This document shows, in pieces, positions 21,832 through 33,711 of a stretch of DNA of 64,000 nucleotides. The stretch lies in NCBI GenBank assembly GCA_036245525.1, contig BTPG01000004.1:229680153-229744152 (forward strand). Reading direction: 5' to 3'. The DNA comes from Semisulcospira habei. Its lineage: Eukaryota > Mollusca > Gastropoda > Semisulcospiridae. Under the pieces are notes generated by a model that worked only from the letters and a program-made list of their open reading frames with translations, did not search any database and was not told where the DNA came from. Made by a program: the position numbers and the translations under genes. Each line of letters begins with the position of its first letter. The stretch's first letter is position 1.

Positions 21832-23489
21832 ATGGAATTTAAATCACCAACAATTACCACTGTAAATGCATTTCAATTTAACGTGGATGCCAAGTACAAT
21901 GTTGTGCCTACTTATGACCAGAAAATAATTCAACTAAATCAGCTCGATATAGCTTTGTCCGAAGGAGATTTATTTCAAGTAAAAGTACCCAACCCTTATG
22001 ATCATTATCTAAACCCTCCAATAACAGATGATGCAACTGCAAGAAAGTGGTCCTCAAGCCCACTACAGAGGTTTCAAAACCAACTTAACTTTGCTATACT
22101 ATGCTCAACTACAGGCTGTGGCGTTTCTTTTACAGACCATTTGAATCACCCAAACAAACTGATTAAGTCTGTCTATCGTTTCCACACGTATTACCAGCTT
22201 AGAAGAATACTGTCAGAACTCCATACACCACTGCCCACTGAATCCAGTTTTAACCAGTTTAACAATCCCATGGATTTGAAAGCATTTGAACGGATCTGTA
22301 ATGAATTTAACATCAGTACAAAGTATGACTTTACACAAAAACTTGATGATCACAAAGGCATGGGTACATTGTATTATGCTATGAGTCACAGACAATACCC
22401 TCAAGATTACTGGCCTCCCTACTCTTCAGTCTCATCAAAATCTGAAGTGTGGTTAGGCTCAATTGAACAGAAACAGTCTAATGCCTGGACCACATTTGTC
22501 TTAGACAGGAGTGACGGGTTTACTCAAGCAGGAGTCGAACGCATTAATGAGTCTATCAGAACATATGTGTGGTGTATTCTAGGAGCACAAGCTCAAACAA
22601 AATCAAACATCTTAAACGGTAGTGGGAAATTTGAAGCACAAAAGCAGTTTCTGGCAAACCTGGAAGATTCAATCAACTCAACAGTTGATCTCCCGTCAAG
22701 CATACAACACTACCAAGACGTTCTCAGATATGCGAGATCGAAAGTTGACTTTGTAGTTGGCATTGGGTTATACATGTTACCATCTGACCTTCAACTCCAA
22801 ATGGGAACAATAACAAATTATAACAACGAAATAATTGTTGCTGGTGTTGGTCAGAAATTAGGACTCAATCAATCTGTAAACTTGGGGGCCACAACCACGC
22901 ATGTACAGTCATTAAAACCATTAATAACACCAACACCAGCCACAGTAACATCATCACCTGTGCCTGTACAGACAGTAACAGCCCTGGCCCCGGATCCAAC
23001 ACCATATTGATTGATTGTACATTGCTTAACGTCCCGACAGCAACAAGGCCCTCTCAGGACGTGCCTCCACCGCTTGTGAAAAAAAACCAAAACAGAACAT
23101 TGAATGTATGTCGCCAGCCGGTCAAATACGTTAAATAAACCTAACACATGGGGCCTAAATAAAGCTAAGACCATTTAGCAACACACATCCAATATCAAGA
23201 GCTACAGGCAGTGCAGACAGTAGGGAGAGTTTTAAAAAGGCAAATACAGGTGAATGGACAAAGGGTAGACAGAAACACATGCCCCAGAATAGAGAGAAAA
23301 ACCCACCCTGTGGGGCTGACCAGGGTGACCCTGGGAACTAAAAAATACCTAACCCCACCCAAGTCCCCCAGGGCAGACCCGGGTGGGGAGGATCCAACAC
23401 CAACCCTTGACACACATGAGTCAGAGAGAACAGCATTGGTAATAGGCTTAACGGGATTAGGGGTTTTACTTCTTTACCTGTTTCATTAA
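21832..23489 (+). pseudogene. Virus-like cluster A, ~400-aa protein split by R1 insertion
   Basis: Start ATG at 21832. Codons run open to 23004, where an R1 retroposon (23005-23389) interrupts the gene; the interrupted ORF ends in the repeat at 23010. The target GGATCCAACACCA is duplicated at 22992-23004 and 23390-23402. The same frame continues after the insertion to TAA at 23487-23489. That last part holds a C-terminal hydrophobic anchor (ALVIGLTGLGVLLLYLF). The main body is polar and soluble, with a Pro/Thr/Val-rich linker before the break. It is therefore a probable type-II/tail-anchored protein of unknown function. The existing copy would lose its anchor. Confidence 0.7.
23005..23389 (-). 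repeat. R1 retroposon inside cluster A gene
   Basis: Near full-length R1 with a perfect 13-bp target duplication (22992-23004, 23390-23402). The target lies inside coding sequence. Confidence 0.85.
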
Positions 23490-23562
23490 ATATCCCTCCT
23501 ACTGTCACCAAAAAGACCCATACATGCTCCGCCATAAACCCTACTACCTTTGCTGCTGTACT

Positions 23563-23936
23563 ATTGATTGTACATTGCTTAACGTCCCGACAGCAACAAG
23601 GCTTTCTCAGGACGTGCCTGCACTGCTTGTGAAAAAAAAACAGAACATTGAATGTATGTCGCCAGCCGGTCAAATACGTTAAATAAACCTAACACATGGG
23701 GCTAAATAAAGCTAAGACCATTTAGCAACACACATCCAATATCAAGAGCTACAGGCAGTGCAGACAGTAGGGAGAGTTTTAAAAAGGCAAATACAGGTGA
23801 ATGGACCTCGGGTAGACAGAAACACATGCCCCAGAATAGAGAGAAAAACCCACCCTGTGGGGCTGACCAGGGTGACCCTGGGAACTAAAAAATACCTAAC
23901 CCCACCCAAGTCCCCCAGGGCAGACCCGGGTGGGGT
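23563..23936 (-). repeat. R1 retroposon, adjacent second insertion
   Basis: Perfect 14-bp target duplication TTTGCTGCTGTACT at 23549-23562 and 23937-23950. It inserted independently of the copy 170 bp away, because each has its own target duplication. Confidence 0.85.
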
Positions 23937-23950
23937 TTTGCTGCTGTACT

Positions 23951-24690
23951 GATCAGCCAACTGACAACACAGTTCAGCGACTAAGTCCTAGCCAGCGACT
24001 CATGGCAAGTTGGAGCACAGCTGTTAAATCTCACCCGAGTGAGGCACGCAGCTAAAACCTAACCATGCCATATACCCTGACACTGTTGGAGTAGGCAGTC
24101 TGAGAACAGCCCCTCCCATTTGGCCAGAGGGCATACAGCAAACGTAGGAAGGGTCATGCACTCGTGGCGTTATCTATGCATGCTAATGTAACAGAGAAGC
24201 AGAGTTCGCCATTGATGTGTGATGTGAGTGGTACTGACAGTTCGTAATCACAGTCTATAGAAGAGCGTCCCCCTTCCTGGTTATCTACATAAATAACGAA
24301 AAGTATAAGCAGGATTTCAAGGGCTTAAGGAAATATTTAGAAGTAAATATACTGCCATTTACGTCTGTATTCCTGAAGCTGAAATATGCCGACGGCGGTT
24401 TCAAATACACTTGTCTGTTAAATCTCAAGACCCAGGTACCGTTATGTTTCACAACTGCATAACCTTTTAGTCTGAAACATCGTACTGTACAATGAATTCC
24501 AAGGTCTCCATGTAAATCAAAGATTGTATGAAAGTCATAGTTAGCATTTAAATTTTGCTGTCGTATGGATTAAATCGTAGGTTGCTATGTTTTGTCATTG
24601 ATTAGTTACTGTTGTTTTTCTGGTGTGCAACAAACTCAAGTTTTCACTTTAAACGGTCCATTGCTGACCATTTCGTGATCCGTGCCGGAG
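23951..24690. other. Intergenic region upstream of spliced gene
   Basis: No repeat or coding exon recognised. A promoter for the spliced gene probably lies toward the right end. Confidence 0.3.
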
Positions 24691-26604
24691 AGTGATCACG
24701 TGGTGATTCTTGAACCGCTGGGAGCGAAAGCCCGCACAGTCTTCGTCCACTTACCTGCCTCACTGACCTCGTAATTATTTATCACTTCGTACCGGCTGTG
24801 TCTTCAATCCAAACTTCGCTGGGACAACCGTAAGTTTGAATTTTTTAGTATTTAAAAGGTCTCGCTTATGTAGTGGTCTTGATGCTTTTGTTGTTTTGAT
24901 TGCATGCTTATTTCACGCTTTTCTTGCAATTCCCTGCCATAACGTTGCATACTGTGGTAAATCATGGGAATCTGTGATGCTCTACAATAATGTTCTTTTG
25001 TTATTGTTTGATTTTTCTTCTTAATTTAGTTGATGCTTCAGCGTTTGTTGTTATATGAAGGTTGCTAAATGATACTGTTTGTATGAAGTAAAATGTTACC
25101 CACAATTTCTAATAATGTACTCACTACGCTTTCAACTATTGTCTTATCTGCAAAAGGGATTGTGTTCACTCATTTGCACACTGCACACGTCACGTTATTT
25201 CTTCACTGAGTTCTAATGCAGGTATTTTGCAATTTGTGTGTGTGCAAAAATCACAATTCAGTTTTTAAATATCTGAACGATTTTTACAAAGTAAAAAAAG
25301 TATTTAATGACTTTATAAAATTGTTATATTTGTCATACCAAAAGTATCTGTGATACCAAGCCCTCTTCTTCTCTTTTTTTTTCAGGGCATCATCACGTGC
25401 TTCGATGTCTTTAAAGAGCTTACCAACTATTTCACACCTTAACGTCTACGAAGATGGAGATGATGTTTGGCTTTCGTTTGAGGAATTTTTACAGTTTCTT
25501 AGAGATAACATAAAAAAATCGGACACTGCCACAAATTTAATAAGAAGAGACAATCTTGTTCGAAAATTCAAGAAAGCGTCAGAATTCAGAGATGGCGTGG
25601 GTCTGGAATGCAAGAAAATAACTGTGGAGGCAGCTTTGAAATTTATTTTCAATAATTCTGAGGCACTCGCAATTTGCAGCATAGTTGCCAGGGAGGTGAG
25701 GAACTGCATTCTGAACCCGGCAGCTGCATCAGTGCCCCCCGAAGTGTTGTCTGGTGTGAAAACGATCAAAGATCTATATGACACTATCGCTGCCAGTTGT
25801 TTGCATGACAAGAAACTCGACGATTTTTTTTCTCTGCACTCCGCAACAGATATATCAGAGCTGAAGACAATAATACAAACTACAAAGAGTGCTTTTCGTC
25901 CTTACAATGGGAAAAGATCGCTCTGTTTGAGTATCACTTTCACAAAGAGAACGAGAACTGCGTCACCTTTCAGGGACGTAGCGGGCCACTCCGGCGCTCC
26001 GGCGACCGCCGGAGTACTTTTTGGACAAAAAAAAAAAAAAAAAAGAGCGCGAGAGAGAGAGAGAGCAAACCTGTCGTGGTGTCAATACTTTGCAAGTGTA
26101 TTCATGTTTACCAAAAATGGCATGTTTGCGCCAATAGCTCAGTGCACCACTTAACAGTGGCTGGTAAACAGAAAAGTGTCAATTTAATCGCCGGTCCAAG
26201 AACAAAAGCTACTGGCCGAAGTGCATCAACACAACAGACTTCTGCACCACTAGCTCCACCAAGTTAGCAGTGGTAAAAACAGAAATAAGAAGGACATGAG
26301 GCACCACTCGCAAAAGCCGCACGCCGACTCCACTGAAACGGTAAAAGCCTCACAAGTCATGACACATTAAACGAAGCAGAACGACCTCCCAATAAGAACT
26401 TGAACCAACTGGCATTGGAAATATCTTATTCCTACGCGTATACGCGCCACACCGCAACCAATACAAGGTTCCCCCCACCCCCACCCCCCAAACAACGGGG
26501 AAAAGAAAACGGAATAAACCAGAAAAACCGCCAGACTCAGTTTTGAACTATGAAATCATCATAGGACCAGCACACAAATGGGCGGGGGAAACTAAAGAAA
26601 ATAC

Positions 26605-26895
26605 ATGAGGACAAGAAACCTCCCACACTTTCAAACAATCCTACTAGCCGCATTCATCTTCTCCAATGGACTGAATCCTACGATATTCTTTGAATGGGTC
26701 GACTTCATGGGCCTTTGCAGAGACAAGGGAGCAAGGAAACAACTAGAATACCTCTTCGTATACTTTAATGAGGGCAGATACAGCAAAGCTTTGTACGCCT
26801 ACGACATCATTGATCAACGGGCGCTCGAATACTTAGACGGAACCCCGAAACACCACAGACAACCACGGAATTGTCCCACCAACAATCAAAACTAA
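26605..26895 (+). other. Unidentified open frame inside hAT-like element
   Basis: The 96-codon ORF from ATG has a coherent composition (hydrophobic LLAAFIF, then charged helices and YLDG). I do not recognise it. It may be a fragment of another mobile element. Confidence 0.3.
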
Positions 26896-27399
26896 GGGCA
26901 CGACATGAAAAGAACACACCACCACTCTCCACTAGCCTTTCCAAGTTATAGTGTGAGCGAACAATACAAAATAAACCACAAAATAAACTACCATAAAGCC
27001 TAACAACAAAGGTTTACTCAGTCAACAAAAACAAAAGGGTCAGCACGCTGATGAAGGCAGCCCTTAGCCAATAAAGGCTTAAACATGCCCGAAATACACC
27101 TGACAGCTAACTCAAAACGTGACTGATTTGTGAATTGTCATATGGGTATACGGCTGGTCACATCAAGCCATCACACAGTGGTGTGCGATGTACCAAAACA
27201 AAAAAGATCACTTATGCACGAGGCTCGATTGAACCACGTCCACAAGTCTAAAACTGACTCACTCCACTTGATTCGTGTTGCCAACAACTTTAATTGTGGC
27301 TTCTGCAGCACTCAGAGAAAACGTTTGTAGGACATTTTCTGAGCTGGATGTGTCAAGAAACCAATCATAAAATCATAAATCAGTCCCTCGAGTGAGGTG

Positions 27400-28955
27400 T
27401 TTTTCTGTCAGAATTCAAATCAGCCGTTGTCAAACCTCTCCTGAAAAAGTCGAATCTTGACCCCAACCAGCTAAAGAACTATCGCCCCGTTTCAAACCTA
27501 CCCTTTCTTTCTGTCCAAAGTTCTTGAGAGAGTCGTTCTGACATAGCTCACTAAATATCTACAGTCAAACAATCTCGTCCATCCGCTTCAGTCTGCTTAA
27601 CGTGCTGGGCACAGTACTGAAACTGCTCTCCTCTGTGTCGTTAATGGCCTCCTAAGTGCCCATGATGAAAACCTGATCTCAGTTCTTGCCCTGTTAAACC
27701 TATCATCTGCGTTTGACACCATTGACTACTCCATCTTGCTCCAGCGTCTAGAAAACTACTTTGGTATTTCTGGTAAGTTCTACTCTTATCTGTCTTCCCG
27801 TCAGATTAACGTCTCTGTCAAGAACGCTCTTTCTGAAGCTGCTGCGCTAGAGTTTGGGGTCCCCCAGGGCTCTGTCCTGGGCCCCATTCTATTTACGCTG
27901 TACACTCAGCCTCTCTCTCAGGTTATCGCATCGCATTCAAACGATCATCACATGTATGCAGATGATACACAACTTCCGAAATCTGCACCTCCAAACAGCT
28001 CCAGTCAGGCTATTTTAGATGTTCATAACTGTATCTCAGATATGATTAAGTCCTGGATGTGTGAAAATAAACTCCAGTTAAACGAGGGCAAGACAGAAGC
28101 TCTTCTTATCGGTGCCTCTCGACTGCTGCCCAATTCTCCTGACTCTATGCACATTTGTGACGCACCTATTCCATTTTCTGATTCAGTTCGCAATCTTGGC
28201 GTTTTTCTTGATAAAGATCTTCAAATGAAGGACCATGTAAATCATGTCTGCAAAATTGCTTTTCTGGAATTAAGACGTATCAGTTCTATCCGTCATTACC
28301 TCACCACTGAATCTGCCACCAAACTGGTCGTCTTTTTAGTCTTGTTCCGCATTGATTACTGCAATTGATTACTTAGCTGGCCTCCCTCGGTCTCTCATTC
28401 AGAAATTGCAGTGAGTTCAGAATTGTGCTGCACGTCTTATCGTCCACGCTTGACAGCATCAGCCCATCACTCCTATCCTGAGACAACTTTATTGGCTGCC
28501 AGTCAAACAACGAGTCTCGTACAAAATCGCCTGTCTGTGCTACAAAACTATTAACTACTCTGCCCCTGTCTATCTCCCTGATCTTCTTCAACTATACACT
28601 CCCTCCCACTCCCTCCGTTCAAGTAGTGACACGGCGCGCCTTCTCGGAGTCCTGCTCTGCAAACAGAGGTGACCGTTGTTTTGCGCACGTTGGACCTCAG
28701 TGTTGTCTGGAACTCTCTCCATAGATATTAGACATTCTCCCTCATTCACTGCCCTTAAGACCCACCTATTCGATACCCCAATGTAGCTCGCGCGCAGTTC
28801 TTCGTCAGTGGCCGTTATGTACCTGTGTGTTTGTCTGTGCGTGTGTATTGCAGAATCCTTTGTTCCTCTGGCTCTACTCCCACTCTTTATTTGTAAAGCG
28901 CTAAGAGCTTATTTTAGTATAAGCGCTATATAAGTAGCCATTATTATTATTATTA
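27400..28955 (+). mobile_element. 5'-truncated CR1/L2-type LINE
   Basis: RT signatures in order: [10 protein letters not shown] (~27470), then an ORF 27736-28368 with FGVPQGSVLGPILF and the catalytic YADDTQ, then LGVFLDKDLQ. Frameshifts and stops lie before and after. The 3' end has 'taaagcgctaagagctt...ataagcgctatataa' followed by (ATT)n, a typical LINE tail. It is nested inside the hAT-like element and is non-functional. Confidence 0.8.
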
Positions 28956-29549
28956 AGAACCAATGTGCTTCAAAAATCCCGTGCAACACAAACGTCTGCT
29001 GTCAAAGTTGATTCAGGAGACCCAAAGCTTTTGTGATGAACATTTCTTCATGTATTATATCTCTTTTTTAATTTTGTTTCGCAAGTCTCATATACAACAA
29101 ACGATCTTCAACTCTGACTTGTAATCTTCTAACTACAGAAAGGCGAGTTTGTTTACTAATTCATTGGTTTCCCCATGACCACATGAAGGATTTCAACAAT
29201 TGTGACATTTCCCAATTCTTGATTCCAAGCCAGCATATCATAGGTAAGTCTGTCTTTGGATGTGAATGTTGTTTCTTAGTAAAATAGAGTTAACATTTTA
29301 GTATCAATAAATAAGCGTCTGGTCGCCATCGTCCCTCAAATAGTTTTCGACTTTCCAAAACCGCCGGACTACTTTTCTCATGCCCGCTACGTCCCTGCCT
29401 TTGAATATGAGGAACTGTGTCGAAAAAAATGGCTATACTGGGAGACTTGTCAAACATTCAAAGGTGACTATTTGGCAGAGATGGGCACCAGGTCCATCAG
29501 GACCGAGAATAAACGCCAGTCTGTTGGACGTGTTGTGCATGGCTTGTGT

Positions 29550-29697
29550 TTTTTTTTTTACGTACAGTGTGTGAGTGAATGCGTGTGATTCACGTGAGCG
29601 TGCTTGTTGGGCTCAGTTCGCGGCTACATTCTGCGCATTGAGTTATATTATAAATATGAGAAATGCGCCATATAAATACCATGTAATAATAAATAAT
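29550..29697 (+). repeat. SINE R2, 3' part
   Basis: Shares 'cgtgagcgtgcttgttggg', 'cagttcgcggc' and 'gcgccatataaatacc' with the full-length tRNA-SINE at 62420-62825, and ends in an AATAATAA tail. It is inserted in the coding exon of the spliced gene. Confidence 0.6.
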
Positions 29698-30083
29698 GTG
29701 GACATGGTTTTGCTCCGGACGTCAGCAGAGGAATCAACACAGCTGTCCAATTTCGCGACGAGCATGGTCTTTGGTCTGTCTGCAATTTGGCAAGAAGTGA
29801 ATGTCGAAATGGGCGGAATCATTCAGAGAGCAGTTGATCATGACCCCAGCGTCATCGGCGTTGCGAGTACACAAAGGGGAGAACTGAAGGGTACGTAAAC
29901 TGTTGCCTCTGTATTCCTCTCCGTGACAGTTATTGTAGCTTGTACATGATCATACAAGAAGATTTTGTTCGAGCTAATGACTGCCTTTGTTCTTATGTTT
30001 GAACTTTTATAATTGCAGAAACAGTAACAAGTAGAACAGATGGAGCTGTCAGGAGACAGGGAGTTCTTCAGACGCAACACTGA

Positions 30084-31158
30084 ACTATGGACTTTTGTGA
30101 ATATAACACTGAAGATACTGAATTAGTAACAAACGTTGCACTCATACACCGATATGGCGGTTTACGGCATAATGGTGGTCACCTTTCATCATAACCTTGG
30201 ACCGAAGCACTCAAGACATTTTGAAACTGTTGTTCATAGTTGAGTTAAAGTGTTAATTATGTATTAATGCGTTAGTTCATGTATTGGTTTTCTTACTTCT
30301 TTCTCGGCGGTTTTATTGCGCTACCATAGTGCGTCGGATCCACAGCGGTTTGTGTCGGGCATTATGTCATATTATCGGCACATAACAACGATGTACATCA
30401 ACATTGTATTGTATTGTGCTCCCGCTTATGCTATAAAGTCGCTAGGTGTGAACTTTGTGATGAAGGGGTTACCGCCCAAATGACGCTAATGAAAGTTTAA
30501 GTTATATATGACCTCTACTAATTGGTCATAGTCGTGCCCGCTTTTCAAGGAATTGATACCAGATATAATAGTGTTGATATTTGCTGTAATTTCACGACAT
30601 GTCGCTTTGAAAAGTATTGCAACTTGAAATGGTTTCTTTAACATAATATTTATGCTGTAGACCGCTGGTGCTCATGCACGATACTTTAAGCACGCTTACT
30701 TGTGTGAGTGTGTGCGTGTGTACTTTCATTAACGTCATTGGAAAGCATGATCAAGTACTCTGATCAGTTTTATACATCAGAGAACAAACTGTGTGCACGG
30801 CGAGGTTTTCGTTTTTTGGCTGGAGAGGACCGATCGCCGGGTTCTGTTGGTCTCTCTTCAACTCTAACGCTGTCTTCAGCAGTACTGAAGTGAGGAACAC
30901 AGCTGCATATTTCAAGATGCAATTACTGTGAAATAAACTGAACCCTCATGAGAATTACTCATGTGCCTCGTTCATATCAGAAAGCTTTGCTGCAGACGCA
31001 GATTCACCAGCAATGATTCTCTCACTATAGTGAGCACAGATGTAAATCCTGGCACAAATGTAACAAACGCCTCCTCTATAAATTAATTATCTGCTTATGA
31101 GAATCTATGCTGTTTAAATGCGGAAGGTGGTGGCTGCCCGGTACTAGCACGCCTTAGT
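30084..31158. other. 3' UTR of spliced gene and spacer
   Basis: AT-rich. AATAAA near 30932 is a likely polyadenylation signal. A short H2-like word (ttatgagaatctatgctg) is near 31095. No other gene seen. Confidence 0.35.
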
Positions 31159-32341
31159 TTACTGATTAAACTCGACGGGCTTGCGGCTGGTGTTTATGTT
31201 AGCTGTCAAGTGTTGCGGAGACGCGTGTAGGGGAGGAGGGGATGCGTTTCCCCACTCATCCAGCTGCAGTACTTTGTCGCTAGACTGAACACTCCCTATT
31301 ATGCCAGGCAAAGCATCCATTGCTTTTACAGCTAATTTCTGAAGCAAGTCTGATATATGAGACAGCTGTTTTTTTACCCATGTCTGTAAATCTTTTGGGT
31401 CTGATGGAACTGGAGGAGATGGGGGGGCAGGTGGAGCTGGACTGCTACCACCACCCGTTACAGCTAACACTACAGTACTGATAATAAATCCAAGAGCAGT
31501 AATTAAACTTGCAATAGTGATACCCTGCGCTCAGTGTTTTCAATCTCTCAGCCAAAGTTGTGTCTTCGTGAAGTATTTTCTGAATAGTTTCTCTAATCCT
31601 GTTGTTCTGTGTTTTCAGTTTTTCTTTCCCAATTTCAACTACTTCTAACCGCGCTGATCTTTCTATCTGCAAATCATTTAATCTGTGTTGTATTCTTTCT
31701 TTCATTTCTGTGTCATAATTCTCATCATCAGCTTTAGCTAATTTTTCTTTTTCTATGTGATTATCAAGCTCGCCTAGTTTGGCTACATTATTCACAAGCT
31801 CACCTCTGATTGACTGCAGTGTTTTATCCAAGCCCACTAACTCCCGCATTGTCAAAGGAGAGTCTTCTATTGTTTTCATAGCCTCATTTATTTGCCCTTC
31901 TGTAAATGAAGTTTCTTGTATTACTGTGTTTGCTAATTCTGGCAGTCTTGTTACTTCAGTCATTTCAATTTCTTGTCCAGTTGGCAACCTTGTTTGCGCA
32001 TCATGAAGAGCACTAGCAAGACGAGGTGGTAACTGTTTATCTCCAATACCAAGTTGACGCAAGGTGCCAACACCACCTTCATTTTTTATTGTACTTAAAG
32101 CTCTAAACTTACCAGGGTCTCCTTTGTTAGTCAATTGTACTTTTCCTCCGTCAACAGTGTTTAAATATAAATGACCTTTTTCATATTCAAACTGATTAGG
32201 ATCTATTTCATCTGGGCGGTCACCAACACTATCATAAAATGAGTTCACTTTGTCTTTTAACAGTTTGTGATACATACTAGAAGTATTTACCATTCCAGTC
32301 ATATCTGTTGCACCAGTATCATAGTCATTCATGTCATCCAT
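31159..32341 (-). pseudogene. Virus-like cluster B, ~390-aa coiled-coil/TM protein with frameshift
   Basis: Start ATG at 32341. The N-terminus is acidic; residues ~150-270 are strongly heptad-like (E/K/L-rich), suggesting a coiled coil. A frame change near 31527 shifts into a second ORF (31159-31470 extended upstream). That ORF opens with a hydrophobic segment (TIASLITALGFIISTVVLAV), then a Pro-rich linker (PAPPAPPSPPVP) and an amphipathic helix region. The layout (soluble coiled coil, membrane helix, Pro-rich region) suits a virion-associated membrane protein, but function is unknown. It is divergent from the capsid gene, 75 bp between start codons. Confidence 0.6.
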
Positions 32342-32416
32342 TTCAAATCTTCATGGTTAAATCCTCCCGCTGCCATTGTTTTTATTAATTAATTTTTTTG
32401 ATTTTTGCATAATAAA

Positions 32417-33701
32417 ATGACACAGTCAAACGGATTGAAGTTAGACCCATACAGAAAACTATGTGAACCTCTTGGTGTTAAGGGCATTCGGCAATCAATT
32501 GTCGTCACTAACAATCCTAGCTCCATAGACCAAAACCAAACTCTTACAGTCAAGTTTCCAAACCTAGGTCCCAGTGACGTTATTGTTCCTGGTACTGCAC
32601 GCCTTGCATTTAATATCGAACTTTCATCAGACACAGACGTAAACAGAACACTAGTTAACAATCTTGGCAGAGCAATTATAAAAACTATTAAAGTAAAACT
32701 TGAAGGACAGGAAGTGTTTAGTCTTGACGATGCTGATGTATTCTATTGTTACAAAGATTTGTGGCTTACACGGGAAGAACGAGAGGATCGTATTTATCAA
32801 GGCATACAGTCAGATAGCATTATGAAAATTTGAATCAATGCACGTGATAAATCAACCACAGCAGCCAAGGACGTTATAATGGCAGAAACATATGGAAATA
32901 GGTTTTGCATTCCACTTGAGTTTGAAATCCTAACAGCGCATTTGCCTTATTACCAAGGAGCACTGAATGATCGCCTGAGCTTTGAACTAATCTTTAATGA
33001 CTACTCCAAAGTTATCAAATCAACGGATCTCAATGCATCATATAAGATCTCTAACATTTCCTTGGAATATGAGATTGTCACACATGCTCATCTAGCTACT
33101 CTCATACAAAATCAGTACCGGTCAAGACTGCCGATTTATTATGACCGTGTGATAAGACACAGTTTAATTAATAAAAACAAAAGCAACCAGATTTGGAATA
33201 TCAACCTAAACACGCCTGCTAGGTCACTGAAAGGCATTCTTATGTTGTTTTGTTGAACCAGGAAGTCCATACCAATGAGATTCAGAAAAATTCTATAATC
33301 CGAAAATTACACATTTATCCTGTACAATCGAAGGACGCCCAAATCAAGTCTTCGCGTCGGGAATGATGGGATACCAGCATTACAACGAGATCACAAAGTA
33401 TTTTGCAGGGGGGAGACTTAGAGATAAACCAGCAAACATAGCATGCAAGGATCTGCATCTGTATGATGTAAGAATCGGCGAATACCTGACAAACAAGTAT
33501 GCACTGTGGCTAGATCTTCGCAGTACGGACGATGACTTTCTTCATGGGTCTGGCCGTACTATCGAAAACGGCAGTGACGGGATTACAATTCAGATACAGA
33601 AAAAGACTGAAAAAGCCGAAGCAATAAATATATATCTATATCTGATTTATGATGCTCAACTGAACATTTCTGAGAGCAGGCTAAGCGCTCACGTGTATTA
33701 A
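32417..33701 (+). pseudogene. Virus-like cluster B, DJR-type major capsid protein, degraded
   Basis: First ATG in frame at 32417 (an upstream TTG is not a credible start). Total coding length is ~430 codons. Strand-rich text with FPNLGPSDVIVPGT, NNLGRAIIKTIKVKLEGQEV and YCYKDLW matches my knowledge of double-jelly-roll capsid proteins of Polinton-like/adintovirus-like elements, where such blocks form the first jelly roll; the LPYYQGALNDRLSFEL block fits the interior. Breaks: in-frame TGA at 32831-32833, a frame change near 33250, and a second TGA at 33276-33278. The last open part is 33363-33701. This copy cannot make a full capsid protein. Confidence 0.72.
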
Positions 33702-33711
33702 AAAAAATCAC

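Larger units (their letters stand above)
25971..29397. mobile_element. hAT-like DNA transposon inserted in an exon
   Basis: Perfect 16-bp terminal inverted repeats CAGGGACGTAGCGGGC/GCCCGCTACGTCCCTG with direct repeats CCTTT at 25966-25970 and 29398-29402. CAGGG ends are typical of hAT elements, though a 5-bp duplication is shorter than the usual 8. No intact transposase is visible. The interior has an unidentified ORF (26605-26895), a LINE fragment and a possible small exon (29140-29244) with acceptor and donor. Confidence 0.75.
24691..30083 (+). pseudogene. Unrecognised spliced gene interrupted by transposons
   Basis: A 5' non-coding exon ends at 24829 with donor GTAAGTTT. After an intron, a T-rich acceptor (TTTTTTTTCAG, ends 25385) leads to ATG 25405 and ~140 codons of a charged protein. 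A T8 run at ~25823-25830 is followed by a frame change. The reading continues to 25970, where a 3.4-kb hAT-like element is inserted (5-bp duplication CCTTT). Across the empty site the frame continues from 29398 with a Trp/Tyr-rich stretch (CRKKWLYWETCQ), then meets a SINE tail (~29550-29697). Coding resumes to 29890 (donor GTACGTAA). Intron 29891-30018 and a last exon 30019-30083 end in TGA with matching phase. An AATAAA is near 30932. No family recognised. The insertions and frame break suggest a pseudogene. Confidence 0.6.

Noticed and set aside
29140..29244. Extra exon of the spliced gene
   Set aside because: Although flanked by acceptor- and donor-like sites, it lies inside the hAT-like element, which interrupts an otherwise continuous exon.
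32417..33701. Selenocysteine or alternative-code reading of internal TGA codons
   Set aside because: The same gene also has a frame change and neighbouring genes are frameshifted, so decay is the simpler explanation.
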